A DNA stretch of 64,000 bases from Bradyrhizobium sp. Y36 (GTDB lineage Bacteria; Pseudomonadota; Alphaproteobacteria; Rhizobiales; Xanthobacteraceae). Under the pieces are notes generated by a model, which ran no database searches, was not told where the DNA came from, and was given only the letters and a program-made list of their open reading frames with translations. Of this stretch, positions 1 to 9,614 are shown one piece after another (the stretch's first letter is position 1; the number at the start of each line of letters is the position of its first letter). Made by a program: the position numbers and the translations under genes. The DNA lies in assembly GCF_002531575.1 (NCBI RefSeq), contig NZ_NWTI01000014.1:124001-188000 (forward strand). Reading direction: 5' to 3'.

Positions 1-167
1 CCCGCCTGATACGGGCGGTGCTCGTGATCTGATTGTCGGTTCTGAAATTTAAGCGCCGCCGCTTGCGGCGCCGCAAACCTATACCGGCTGGTGCGTCGAG
101 AATAGGGGGCTCAGTGTGGTATTCCGCAATGAAATAGGCCGAATTTCGACGGTACTGTGGGGACTTG
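1..167. other. Left-edge intergenic stretch with a hairpin
   Basis: No coding sequence is supported here. A 7-bp perfect stem with a 5-base loop lies at 53-71 (GCGCCGC / GCGGCGC). Read on the minus strand it is followed by an AT-rich tract, and it sits about 100 bases beyond the stop of the ABC exporter gene, so it could be that gene's terminator. The U-run is weak. Confidence 0.3.
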
Positions 168-1964
168 CTAGGGCGATTTGGCAGCCGTCGCGGCAGCCTC
201 AGACGCCGTCACGCTGGCCCGTGCGCCGTCCTGCACCATGAACTGGGCCCTCGCGAGCTCGGCAAAATGGCCGCCTTTGGCCACGAGTTCATCGAAGGTT
301 CCGCCTTCGATCACGCGGCCGTTCTCGAACACCAGGATCCGCGTGGCATTGCGGATGGTGGAGAGGCGATGGGCGATCACGAAAGTGGTGCGGCCCTTCA
401 TCACTTCGTCGAGAGCGGCGTTCACCTTGGCCTCGGTGACGGCGTCGAGTGCGCTGGTGGCTTCGTCCAGGATCAGGATCGGCGGGTCCTTCAGCAGTGC
501 GCGGGCGATCGACAGGCGCTGCCGCTCGCCGCCGGACAGCATGCGGCCGCGCTCGCCGGCATTGGTCTCGAACCCGCCGCTGCGCTCGATGAACTCGAGC
601 GCCTGGGCGCGCTCCGCCGCCTTGCGCATCTCGGCCTCGGTCGCATCCGGCTTGCCGACGCGTAGGTTCTCCGCGATCGAGCGGTTGAACAGCAGCGCTT
701 CCTGGAACACGACGCCGATGTTCCGTCGCAGCGAGGTCAGCGTCACGCCGCGCACGTCCATGCCGTCGATCTTGATGAAGCCGGATTGCGGATCGAAGGC
801 GCGATGCAGCAGCGCGATCGCGGTCGATTTGCCGGCACCGGTCGGGCCGACCAGTGCGATGGTCTGGCCGGGCAGCGCGGTGAAGGTGAGATCCTCGATC
901 GCCGGCCGCTTGCCGTCATAGGAGAAGGTGACGTCGTTGAACTCGACGAGGCCGGACAGCCTGCCGGCATCGATCGCGTCGGGCCGGTCGTGCACCGCGG
1001 GCACGGCGTCGAGCACATTGAAGAATTCGCGCAGCCGCGGCGCTTCCATGAACACGTTGTTGATGAAGCTCACGACCTGCTCGAGCTTCTGGATCAGCAT
1101 CGTCGCGAAGCTCACGAACATCACGATCTCGCCGACGGAAGTCAGCCCCTGGTCGTGTAGGGCGATGCCGAGCGAGAAGATCGCGAGCACCGTGATGGTG
1201 GTGGAGGCGCGCGTGATGACGGTGACGAGCGCCCACCACGACAGCACCGGCATCTGCGCGGCCAGCAGATCGTCGGCGACGGAGCGCAGGCCCTTCACCT
1301 CGGATTCGACACGGACGAAGCTCTGCACCAGCGCGACGTTGCCGAGCGCGTCGGATGCGCGCGCGGACAGCTCGCTGTAGTGCTCCTCGACCTCCATCTG
1401 CATGCCGAAGGTCTTGCGCACCACGAAGGTCGTCAGCGCGGTGAAGACGATGCAGAGCACGAACAGGAGGATCGCCAGCCGCCAGTTCAGGTAGAGCGAC
1501 AGCGGCAGCAGCACCACGACCGAGAGGATCGCGGCGAAGTGCTCGCGGAAGAAGCCGAGCCACAGCCGCCACAGGGCGTCGGTTCCGTTGAGCATCACCT
1601 TCATCAGCCGGCCCGAATGGGTGCCGGAGTGGAAGGTCAGCGGCAGTTGCAGGATGTGCTCGAAATAGTCGGTCAGCACCGCCTGGCGCTGCCGGTGCGA
1701 GAGTCGGTCCGCCTGCAAGGCCACGAGCGCGCTGCACAGAATGGTGAAGAGCCCGAACGCGACCCAGGCGATGAGGAACGGCCAGGCCGAGTTCGAGCCG
1801 GCCACCGTCTTGCCGGAGAGCACGTCGACGATCCGGCCGAACAGCACGGGCTCGGCGAACTGCGAGGCGGCCAGCAGGAGATTGGCAAACGCCAGCAGCC
1901 AGCCCAGCCGCGCCTCCTTGCCAAGCAGCTCGAGAACGCGGGTGTAGAGGCTGAAAATAGTCAT
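168..1964 (-). CDS. ndvA: Glucan-type ABC exporter, fused permease/ATPase (NdvA/ChvA family)
   Basis: This is a half-size exporter of about 598 residues that works as a homodimer in the inner membrane. The first ~320 residues hold the transmembrane region; the early segment FAEPVLFGRIVDVLSG is typical of the ChvA/NdvA/Cgt exporters that move periplasmic cyclic beta-glucans in rhizobia and relatives. The C-terminal half is an ATPase with Walker A GPTGAGKST, signature LSGGERQRLSIARAL, Walker B ILILDEATSALD and switch HRLST. I start it at the ATG at 1964 rather than an in-frame ATG 21 bases upstream, because MTIFSLYTRVL matches the family N-terminus. No glucan synthase (ndvB/C) is beside it, so the substrate rests on family resemblance; a general lipid or drug exporter is the alternative. 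Confidence 0.75.
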   Translation of the reverse strand: MTIFSLYTRVLELLGKEARLGWLLAFANLLLAASQFAEPVLFGRIVDVLSGKTVAGSNSAWPFLIAWVAFGLFTILCSALVALQADRLSHRQRQAVLTDYFEHILQLPLTFHSGTHSGRLMKVMLNGTDALWRLWLGFFREHFAAILSVVVLLPLSLYLNWRLAILLFVLCIVFTALTTFVVRKTFGMQMEVEEHYSELSARASDALGNVALVQSFVRVESEVKGLRSVADDLLAAQMPVLSWWALVTVITRASTTITVLAIFSLGIALHDQGLTSVGEIVMFVSFATMLIQKLEQVVSFINNVFMEAPRLREFFNVLDAVPAVHDRPDAIDAGRLSGLVEFNDVTFSYDGKRPAIEDLTFTALPGQTIALVGPTGAGKSTAIALLHRAFDPQSGFIKIDGMDVRGVTLTSLRRNIGVVFQEALLFNRSIAENLRVGKPDATEAEMRKAAERAQALEFIERSGGFETNAGERGRMLSGGERQRLSIARALLKDPPILILDEATSALDAVTEAKVNAALDEVMKGRTTFVIAHRLSTIRNATRILVFENGRVIEGGTFDELVAKGGHFAELARAQFMVQDGARASVTASEAAATAAKSP

Positions 1965-2049
1965 GCGGACCGGCAACTCAGGCAAATGGCGGGACCCGTA
2001 TTCTAAGCAGGGATCGCCTGCGAGATACAGTGGAAGCTACGGGTTTTGC

Positions 2050-3102
2050 TCAATTGACCAGCCGCGCCGCGACCGGCGGCAGGAACCGGTCGTCGAAGAT
2101 GTCGGCCACGGTCGGCCGCTTGCGGAATTTGAAGTCCAGCGCGATCTGGTCGACCGAGCGCTCCCAGCGCCGTGGATCGATGCCGCCGAGACCGTTGCGC
2201 CTGACCTCGTCGGTGAGGATGTTGTCGGAGAGGACGGTGCGCAGGCGTTCGAGCTCGAGGTCGCGGTCACCCCCGTCGATGCGGCTTGCGGCCTCGTCCG
2301 CTGCCCGTGCCGGCTCCTTGACGGTCGCGGCGATGCCGGCAATCAGGGCGCTGATGAAGCCCTTCACGGCATCCGGCTTTGCTGCGGCGAAGGCGGCATT
2401 GGCCACCACGGCGAAACCGTAGGCCTCGCAGCCATAGTCGGCATAGCGCAGCACGACGAGATCGGCTCCGGGCACGCCGCGATCACGCAGGTTCACCGCG
2501 GAGAGATAGCTGAAGCCCGCGACGGCATCGACCTGTCCCGCGGACAGGATCGGCTCGCGGACGGCGGCGCTGATCTTGTGGAATTTGAGGTGCGACGTCT
2601 TGATGCCGTTCTGCTGCGCCAGCGCCGGCCATAGCCGCATCGACAGGTCGCCGTCGGCAACGCCGACGGTCTTGCCGTCGAGATCGGGCAAGACATTGAT
2701 GCCGCGGCTCTTGCGCGCGACGATCGCGTAGGGCGCGCGGTTGAACAGCACGAACACCGCCTTGACCGGCGCCGCATCGTCCTTGTCGCGAAACCGGATC
2801 AGCTCGTTGATGTCGACGAGTGCGAGCTCGCTGTCGCCCTTGGCGACGCGTGCGAGCGCCTCAGGCGATCCGCTCGCGCTGCCGAAGGACACGTTGAGAT
2901 GCTCGGCGCCGAACCTGCCGTCCTTCGCCGCAAGGAAGAACGGCGCCATGCTGGCGTCGAGCGGGCGGTCGAAGGTGAAGTGAATCGCGACGGAGGGCGG
3001 CGCAACGGTCTCGGCCGCGCTGACACCGCGTGCAACGAGCGTTGCAAGCGAAATCGAGAGAGCCAGCAGGCAACGAAGGGCCGTGGTCTTGAATTTCGAC
3101 AT
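2050..3102 (-). CDS. Orphan periplasmic substrate-binding protein, NMT1/SsuA type
   Basis: A secreted protein of about 350 residues. It starts at the ATG at 3102, giving MSKFKTTALRCLLALSISLA followed by an Ala-rich signal peptide that probably ends near VSAAE. The mature part looks like the NMT1/THI5-like fold that binds nitrate, sulfonates, taurine or pyrimidine precursors: the MAPFFLAAKDGRF opening, a PDLDGKTVGVADGD segment, and a hinge containing AGQVDAVAGFSY. No permease or ATPase gene adjoins it, so the partner transporter must be elsewhere or the protein acts as a sensor. The ligand cannot be read from the sequence. The frame is open for about 100 codons further upstream, but that part lacks signal-peptide character. 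Confidence 0.7.
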   Translation of the reverse strand: MSKFKTTALRCLLALSISLATLVARGVSAAETVAPPSVAIHFTFDRPLDASMAPFFLAAKDGRFGAEHLNVSFGSASGSPEALARVAKGDSELALVDINELIRFRDKDDAAPVKAVFVLFNRAPYAIVARKSRGINVLPDLDGKTVGVADGDLSMRLWPALAQQNGIKTSHLKFHKISAAVREPILSAGQVDAVAGFSYLSAVNLRDRGVPGADLVVLRYADYGCEAYGFAVVANAAFAAAKPDAVKGFISALIAGIAATVKEPARAADEAASRIDGGDRDLELERLRTVLSDNILTDEVRRNGLGGIDPRRWERSVDQIALDFKFRKRPTVADIFDDRFLPPVAARLVN

Positions 3103-3328
3103 CAGTTGCGCCGGTCCCGCATTGTTATGGTTTGGTGACGCTCGCAGCGCCGGCTGGCGATCAGTCTCCCCCTGCCAACATGAACGCAGGATGAGCGGCG
3201 GTTGCGTCACGATTACGCAACCCCGTTCAGCTTGTGTTGGGGTTGGGAACCCAATGTGGCGGTGCGTGTTTGAAAGACATGAGCCTTGTCTGCAGGCACC
3301 ATTCGAGGTCCCAAGGAGGGTCCAGGAC

Positions 3329-3697
3329 ATGTTTGACAGCTTTTCGAAGTTTACCGGCCGCAAGGCCGTTCTCGCCACTGCCGCGGTGTTGGCGCTAACC
3401 GCGGTCGCCCCCACTGCCTCCTATGCCGGCGGTCGCCACTGGCATGGCGGAGGTGGCGCGGCCTTTGCCGGCGCGGCTATCGCCGGCGCCATCGGCACCG
3501 GCCTTGCGATCGCCGCCACGCGTGACGCCTATGCCTATGACGCTCCCGCCTATTATGGCGGCGGCCCGGTCTACTATGACGAAGGCCCGGTCTATTACGG
3601 CGGCGACTCCTATATCGGCCCGCGCCCGTACCACCGTTGCGGCGGCCCCTACCAGTCCGCCCAGGGCGGCCAGGGCAATATCTCGACCTGCTACTAA
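3329..3697 (+). CDS. Small secreted Gly/Tyr-rich protein
   Basis: A 122-residue protein with a good ribosome-binding site (AAGGAGG at 3313-3319, ten bases before the ATG). Residues 1-35 form a signal peptide (RKAVLATAAVLALTAVAPT, cleavage probably after SYAGG). The mature chain is rich in Gly, Ala and Tyr, with a hydrophobic glycine-zipper-like run (AFAGAAIAGAIGTGLAIAA) and repeats of YYGG/VYYDEGPVYYGG, ending with two cysteines. Small proteins of this composition are common and uncharacterised in Bradyrhizobium-type genomes; an envelope location is likely. Function unknown. A hairpin follows the gene. Confidence 0.7.
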   Translation: MFDSFSKFTGRKAVLATAAVLALTAVAPTASYAGGRHWHGGGGAAFAGAAIAGAIGTGLAIAATRDAYAYDAPAYYGGGPVYYDEGPVYYGGDSYIGPRPYHRCGGPYQSAQGGQGNISTCY

Positions 3698-3718
3698 GCA
3701 GGGCGACCGAGTTTAACC

Positions 3719-3763
3719 TGAACAGGCTGTCGCGCTTGCCGCGGCGGCCTGTTTTCTGCTTTT
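3719..3763 (+). terminator. Probable rho-independent terminator
   Basis: Stem AACAGGC (3721-3727) pairs with GCCTGTT (3747-3753) around a GC-rich loop, followed by TTCTGCTTTTATT. It lies 24 bases after the stop of the Gly/Tyr-rich protein gene and before the HisE-like gene. Confidence 0.65.
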
Positions 3764-3814
3764 ATTGCCGTGCGTTAACACGCTCGCCATTTGTTTAGAG
3801 TAGTTTTTTGTATC

Positions 3815-4219
3815 ATGAGTGATTCGCTTGAGCGGCTATATCTGGCTGTGCTCGCGGCCAGAGACCTTGATCCGGCAACATCGCGTACGGCCCGGCTGTT
3901 TCAGCGCGGGCCCTCCAAAATGGCAAAGAAGCTCGCCGAAGAGGCCATCGAGGTCGTGATCGATGCCGTCAATGGTGACACCGACGCCGTGATCCGCGAA
4001 AGCGCCGACCTGTTGTACAATCTCACCGTGCTCTGGGCCTCTGCCGGCGTGCGCCCCGAGGACGTCTGGCGCGAGATGACCCGGCGGGAAGACATGCTCG
4101 GCATCGCCGAGAAGCTGCCGAAATCGTCGATGAAGCTGCCCAAGGTCGCGTCACCGCGGGTGGTCGCCAGGCGGCCAATTGTCGCGCTCGAGGGCCGTGC
4201 CGCGCGCAAGCGCCACTAA
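3815..4219 (+). CDS. HisE-like phosphoribosyl-ATP pyrophosphohydrolase
   Basis: A 134-residue MazG/HisE-fold protein. The metal-binding pattern is visible: KKLAEEAIEVVIDAV followed about 20 residues later by ESADLLYNL, the E-E and E-D ligands of the all-alpha NTP pyrophosphohydrolases. HisE performs the second step of histidine synthesis (PR-ATP to PR-AMP). The last ~40 residues are a basic tail (KLPKVASPRVVARRP...RKRH) beyond the usual ~105-residue length. No other his gene is nearby, so this is either a stand-alone second HisE or a house-cleaning pyrophosphatase of other specificity. I chose the ATG at 3815; an in-frame ATG at 3791 would add eight residues that do not resemble the family. 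Confidence 0.7.
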   Translation: MSDSLERLYLAVLAARDLDPATSRTARLFQRGPSKMAKKLAEEAIEVVIDAVNGDTDAVIRESADLLYNLTVLWASAGVRPEDVWREMTRREDMLGIAEKLPKSSMKLPKVASPRVVARRPIVALEGRAARKRH

Positions 4220-4268
4220 CGCGCGATGAGACCCGGGTGAATGGCCATCGTGCTTTAGCCTCTTGTTT

Positions 4269-4316
4269 GAGCATGATCTTTTCGGAAAACCGCCGCACAC
4301 TTTTCCGGATCATGCT
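4269..4316. repeat. Dispersed palindromic element, GATCATGCTC type, copy 1
   Basis: An imperfect inverted repeat. It begins GAGCATGATC (4269-4278) and ends GATCATGCT (4308-4316), with a TTTTCGGAAAA / TTTTCC core. From memory this unit is frequent in Bradyrhizobium intergenic DNA. A longer relative lies just after the next gene. Confidence 0.6.
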
Positions 4317-4384
4317 GGAAGTGTCATAATTCGCCTCAATCTCGGCATGGACAAATCCGTCCCATGGTGCTTCATCGCGGCGCC

Positions 4385-4966
4385 ATGCTGAAACGTATCT
4401 ACGACTGGTGCATCGACGCCGCCCACAAGCCCTACGCGCTCTGGATCATGGGCATCGTGTCTTTCGCCGAAAGCTCCTTCTTTCCGGTCCCGCCGGATGT
4501 GATGCTGATCCCGATGTCCCTGGCGCGCCCGCAGCGCGCCTGGCTCTATGCTGCCGTCTGCACCGTGACCTCGGTGCTCGGCGGGGTTCTCGGCTACGCC
4601 ATCGGCGCGCTGCTGTATGACTCGCTGGGCCATTGGCTGATCCAGCTCTACGGGCTCGGCGATCAGGTCGACGGCTTCCGTGCCAAATACGCCGAATGGG
4701 GCGCGGTGATCATCCTGCTCAAGGGGCTGACGCCGATCCCGTACAAGCTCGTCACCATCACCTCGGGCTTTGCCGGCTACAATCTGCTTTTGTTCGTCCT
4801 GTTCTCGGTCATCGCGCGCGGCGGGCGCTTCTTCATCGTCGCGATCCTGCTCAACCGCTACGGCGACTGGATCCGCGTCAAGATCGAGAAGCATCTCGGT
4901 CTCGTGGTGGCGGTCGGTGCCGCGGCACTGGTGCTGGGCTTCGTCATCGCCATCAAACTGATCTAG
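4385..4966 (+). CDS. DedA/VTT-domain inner-membrane protein (YqaA-like)
   Basis: A 193-residue polytopic membrane protein with four to five hydrophobic segments. The motif AESSFFPVPPDVMLIP near residue 30 and the segment KGLTPIPYKLVTITSGFAG are characteristic of the YqaA branch of the SNARE-associated/VTT (DedA) superfamily. Members of this superfamily are implicated in lipid scrambling or transport and envelope homeostasis; for this subfamily the exact substrate is unknown. The start at 4385 (MLKRIYDW) is preferred over an ATG 21 bases upstream. The gene is bracketed by two dispersed repeats and has no obvious operon partner. Confidence 0.75.
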   Translation: MLKRIYDWCIDAAHKPYALWIMGIVSFAESSFFPVPPDVMLIPMSLARPQRAWLYAAVCTVTSVLGGVLGYAIGALLYDSLGHWLIQLYGLGDQVDGFRAKYAEWGAVIILLKGLTPIPYKLVTITSGFAGYNLLLFVLFSVIARGGRFFIVAILLNRYGDWIRVKIEKHLGLVVAVGAAALVLGFVIAIKLI

Positions 4967-5066
4967 AGCTTGATCCGGACCCGAAGGGCCGTGCAGCGCA
5001 AGGTGCGAAGCGGTTTTCCCTCGCGACAAACGCGTAACGCGTTTGCGCGGAGATCATGCTCAATCA
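4965..5066. repeat. Dispersed palindromic element, GATCATGCTC type, long copy 2
   Basis: A long version of the same element. It starts AGAGCTTGATCCGGACCCGA, has GAAGCGGTTTTCCCT and the internal palindrome AACGCGTAACGCGTT, and ends GATCATGCTCAA. It begins at the stop codon of the VTT gene. With copy 1 it brackets that gene. Confidence 0.6.
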
Positions 5067-5119
5067 ATAGACCCCAAGGCGGCTTTGCCGCCGGGCCGGC
5101 TTCGGCTACGGTTGCCATC

Positions 5120-5659
5120 ATGATGGTTCGATCCGGCAATCCGGCGGCGCGGCTGGCGACGCTGATGTCAGCGGCGCTGCTGTTTCTGCTCGCTGCCGGC
5201 GGGACGGCCTGGCCGCAATCCGCGCCTCCGGCGCTTGGCCTGCAGGATCAGGGTCCGCAAGCCGCTCCGCCGCCGTCGACCCCCGATCCTGCGGCGCCGC
5301 CGGCGCGCGAGGAAAACCCCGGGCTGATCAACGAAATGGGCAAGCTGTTCGACAAGCTGCCCTCGATCCTGCCGCCGATCAAAAGCCCCAGCGAGACCAT
5401 GAACGACCTGTCGCGGCTGGCCAAGCCCTCGACCATGGTGTCGGGGCGGGTGGCCTGTCCGGCCTCGTCGAACGGCGCCCCCGACTGCAAGCACGCCGCC
5501 GACCAGCTCTGCCAGAGCAAGGGCTACAAGGAAGGCAAGAGCCTGAATGCCGACTCCGCCGAGAAATGCTCGGCCAAGGTCCTGATCCCGGGCCGGCAAC
5601 GCAAGCCGGACGACTGCCGCACCGACACTTTCGTGACGAGCGCGCTGTGCCAGAACTGA
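5120..5659 (+). CDS. Secreted Pro-rich, Cys-containing hypothetical protein
   Basis: A protein of about 179 residues starting at ATG 5120 (a second ATG follows directly). Residues 8-32 look like a signal peptide (LMSAALLFLLAAGGTAWPQS). Next comes a low-complexity Pro/Ala segment (about residues 36-65), a short amphipathic part (MGKLFDKLPSILPPI), and a C-terminal domain with six cysteines (VACPAS, PDCKH, QLCQSK, KCSAK, DDCRT, ALCQN), which suggests three disulfides in the periplasm. I do not recognise a named family. Its stop is 37 bases before the aspA start on the same strand, so they may be co-transcribed, although a functional link is not evident. Confidence 0.7.
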   Translation: MMVRSGNPAARLATLMSAALLFLLAAGGTAWPQSAPPALGLQDQGPQAAPPPSTPDPAAPPAREENPGLINEMGKLFDKLPSILPPIKSPSETMNDLSRLAKPSTMVSGRVACPASSNGAPDCKHAADQLCQSKGYKEGKSLNADSAEKCSAKVLIPGRQRKPDDCRTDTFVTSALCQN

Positions 5660-5696
5660 CGTGATCTCGCCGCGCGCGAGCAACCAAGGAGCGCCC

Positions 5697-7097
<1,401 letters not shown>

Positions 7098-7106
7098 GCG
7101 TTCGCT

Positions 7107-7209
7107 GTCATTCCGGGGCGCGCGAAGCGCGAGCCCGGAATCCATTTTGCAGCGTGCGCTGAGGCCCGATGGATTCCGGGCTCGACGCTGCGGGTCGCCC
7201 CGGAATGAC
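7107..7209. repeat. Dispersed palindromic repeat, family A, copy 1
   Basis: A long imperfect inverted repeat. GTCATTCCGGGGCGCGCGAA at the left is mirrored by CGCCCCGGAATGAC at the right, with inner arms CCCGGAATCCAT / ATGGATTCCGGG. It starts ten bases after the aspA stop, so as RNA it would form a stable 3' hairpin. A second close copy lies at 62718-62822. Confidence 0.75.
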
Positions 7210-7349
7210 GGGACACGAATTCCGTTCCTTGGAATTGCGCCCGTCGCATCCGCTCCGGCGGCAAAACGCAATACTTGACAGTGGAAAGATTGCCTTGTTG
7301 GTATGGCGACCAACCTGCCATTGACCGGCCAATAGAGGATCGTTTCGCA

Positions 7350-8318
7350 ATGTCCATGCCTGCCTTGTTCAAAGGGCGCCTGTCGATCCCCGTGATCGGC
7401 TCGCCGCTCTTCATCATCTCGGTGCCCGATCTCGTGATCGCGCAGTGCAAGGCGGGGGTGGTCGGCTCGTTTCCGGCGCTGAACGCGCGGCCGCCGGAGC
7501 TGCTCGACGAATGGCTGGCACGCATCACCGAGGAGCTCGCGGCCTATGACCGCGCCCATCCCGACAAGCCGTCGGCGCCGTTCGCGGTCAACCAGATCGT
7601 GCACAAGTCGAACAACCGGCTCGACCACGACATGCAGCTCTGCGCCAAGTACAAGGTGCCGATGGTCATCTCCTCGCTCGGCGCGCGCGAGGAGCTGAAC
7701 CAGGCGGTGCACGGCTGGGGCGGCATCGTCTTCCACGACGTGATCAACCAGAAATTCGCCCACAAGGCGATCGAGAAGGGCGCCGACGGCCTGATCCTGG
7801 TCGCGGCCGGCGCCGGCGGCCATGCCGGCACCATCTCGCCGCTCGCCTTCGTTGCCGAAACGCGAAAGTGGTTCGACGGTCCGATCGCGCTGTCGGGTGC
7901 GATCGGCAACGGCAAGGCGATCCGCGCCGCGCGCATCCTGGGGGCCGATTTCGCCTATATCGGCTCGGCCTTCATCGCCACCAAGGAGGCCAACGCGATC
8001 GAGAAGTACAAGGAGATGATCGCGGGCTCGACGGCCGACGACATCGTCTATTCCAACCTCTTCACCGGCGTGCACGGCAACTATCTGAAGCCGTCGATCC
8101 TGGCCGCCGGCATGGATCCGGAGAATCTTCCGACCTCCGATCCCTCCAAGATGAATTTCGGCACCGACGCCTCCGGCGAACGCGCCAAGCCGAAGGCCTG
8201 GAAGGAGATCTGGGGCTCCGGACAGGGCATCGGCAGCATCGACAAGGTCCTTCCCGCGGCCGAGCTGATCGCGCGCTTCAAGAAGGAATATGACGAAGCG
8301 ATCGATCCGCCGCTGTGA
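7350..8318 (+). CDS. Nitronate monooxygenase-family flavoprotein (His-containing paralogue)
   Basis: A 322-residue TIM-barrel FMN enzyme of the nitronate monooxygenase (2-nitropropane dioxygenase) family, which oxidises toxic nitronates such as propionate-3-nitronate. The N-terminus (IPVIGSPLFIISVPDLVIA) and the phosphate-binding part (GAIGNGKAIRAARILGADFAYIGS) fit. The segment GAGGHAGTISPL carries the histidine that acts as catalytic base in characterised members. The start at 7350 is the ATG opening the family-like region. A thioesterase gene follows 39 bases later and may be co-transcribed. A paralogue lies at 11282-12277. Confidence 0.8.
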   Translation: MSMPALFKGRLSIPVIGSPLFIISVPDLVIAQCKAGVVGSFPALNARPPELLDEWLARITEELAAYDRAHPDKPSAPFAVNQIVHKSNNRLDHDMQLCAKYKVPMVISSLGAREELNQAVHGWGGIVFHDVINQKFAHKAIEKGADGLILVAAGAGGHAGTISPLAFVAETRKWFDGPIALSGAIGNGKAIRAARILGADFAYIGSAFIATKEANAIEKYKEMIAGSTADDIVYSNLFTGVHGNYLKPSILAAGMDPENLPTSDPSKMNFGTDASGERAKPKAWKEIWGSGQGIGSIDKVLPAAELIARFKKEYDEAIDPPL

Positions 8319-8357
8319 GCGGCGGCGTCCGCATCTCTCATGCGCCACGGTGAAACG

Positions 8358-9131
8358 ATGACCGCCATCTACCGCGTCGAGGGCAATAGCGTCGTCACCA
8401 GCCCGGATGCCGCCGGTCCCTGGGACAGGCGCATGCAGCACGGATCGGCGCCGGCGTCGCTGGTGACGTGGGCGGCCGAGCGCATCCCGACGCCTGCTCC
8501 GATGGACATCGCGCGCGTCACCATCGATCTGATGCGCCCGGTGCCGGTGGCGCCGCTCACGATCGTGACTGAGGTCTTGCGTGAAGGCCGCAAGATCCAG
8601 CTCTGCGCGATCAAGCTGCTGGCCGATGGCGTGCAGGTCGTCGGCGCCACCGTGCTGAAGATCAGGCGTCAGGCGCTGATCCTGCCCGCCGACGTCGCGG
8701 AGCTGCCGGTCACATTGCCGTCGCCGGAAGACTCTCTGGTTGAGGACGGCCACGCCGCCACCAGCCCGTTCGTACGATCGGTCTCGATGCGCGCCGCGCG
8801 TGGCCGTTTCGGTCAAGCCGGTGCCGGCGCGATCTGGTTTCGCGTCGATCATCCGCTGATCGAAGGCGAAGCGATCTCGCAGGCCATGCGCGCCGTGGTC
8901 GCCGCCGATTTCTCCAACGGCACCGCCTCGACGCTCGATTTCCGCGCCTGGACCTACATCAACGCCGATCTCACCGTGAGCTTTGCGCGCCAGCCTGTCG
9001 GCGAGTGGATTTTGCTCGACGGCGAGTCCTGGATCGGTCCCGATGGCGCGGGCCTCGCGATGTCGCGGCTGGCGGACCGGCAGGGCTATTTCGGCCGCGC
9101 GGTGCAAAGTCTCGTGATCGAGAAGCGGTGA
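8358..9131 (+). CDS. Acyl-CoA thioesterase-family protein (double hotdog)
   Basis: A protein of about 257 residues resembling the 4HBT_3/TesB-like double-hotdog family, which hydrolyses acyl-CoA thioesters. Supporting segments are the early GPWDRRMQHGSAPASLVTWA, the strand DLMRPVPVAPLTIVTEVLREGRKIQL and the second-domain SFARQPVGEWILLDGESWIG with a terminal DRQGYFGRAVQSLV. An ATG at 8340 would add six residues; I prefer 8358. It follows the nitronate monooxygenase gene closely and lies near an acyl-CoA synthetase, suggesting a role in acyl-CoA turnover. The substrate chain length cannot be read from the sequence. Confidence 0.75.
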   Translation: MTAIYRVEGNSVVTSPDAAGPWDRRMQHGSAPASLVTWAAERIPTPAPMDIARVTIDLMRPVPVAPLTIVTEVLREGRKIQLCAIKLLADGVQVVGATVLKIRRQALILPADVAELPVTLPSPEDSLVEDGHAATSPFVRSVSMRAARGRFGQAGAGAIWFRVDHPLIEGEAISQAMRAVVAADFSNGTASTLDFRAWTYINADLTVSFARQPVGEWILLDGESWIGPDGAGLAMSRLADRQGYFGRAVQSLVIEKR

Positions 9132-9160
9132 GGGGCGCGAAGTCAGTGCGTCATTCTCGC

Positions 9161-9265
9161 TGTCATGCTCCGCGAAAGCGGGGCATCCAGTACGCCGCGG
9201 CCTCTCGATTCAACAACGACTGTCTCTGGGATACTGGATCGCCCGGTCTTCGCCGGGCGATGACA
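9161..9265. repeat. Dispersed palindromic repeat, family B, copy 1
   Basis: The outer arms TGTCATGCTCCGC and GGCGATGACA enclose GGGGCATCCAGTACGCCGCG on the left and ATACTGGATCGCCCGG on the right. Related copies lie at 57206-57310 (inverted) and 59329-59431. It sits between the 3' ends of the thioesterase and small-peptide genes. Confidence 0.7.
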
Positions 9266-9376
9266 CCGATCGTGTAAGAGCTGCGTCGCGTATCGCGGGC
9301 TTGAACGGCTGGCTTCCGCCGCCGCGGAAGGGATGCCCGGTCGCGAGCTCTTGCTCGGCGCACGCATCCTGCCAGT

Positions 9377-9475
9377 TCACATTCCGTAGAAGATCTTGAT
9401 CTCCCACAGCACCACGATGATAGCCGTGATCAACGTGACCGCGGCGACTGCACTTTCCAGGGAAGCGACTCTCAT
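9377..9475 (-). CDS. Candidate 32-residue single-span membrane peptide
   Basis: A short reading frame on the minus strand starts with ATG at 9475 and stops at 9377. A well-spaced ribosome-binding site (GGAG, six bases upstream) precedes it. The peptide begins MRVASLESAVAAV, continues as a hydrophobic helix (TLITAIIVVLWEI) and ends KIFYGM. The composition, one transmembrane helix with a short charged end, fits bacterial small membrane proteins. No homologue is recalled, so function is unknown. It lies in a gap otherwise occupied only by a repeat. The chief alternative is a chance frame. Confidence 0.5.
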   Translation of the reverse strand: MRVASLESAVAAVTLITAIIVVLWEIKIFYGM

Positions 9476-9614
9476 AGCTTACTCCGCTTCCCAGCCCCGT
9501 CAGCGGTCTAGGTGATTCCCCGATTCGCCGGCAATCGCGCGGGGCTCGCCGGCGCGCACTCCGTCGCGGGCTGTGGTGCCGGGGCCACAACGGCCCCGTA
9601 GAATCCCGGATTAA

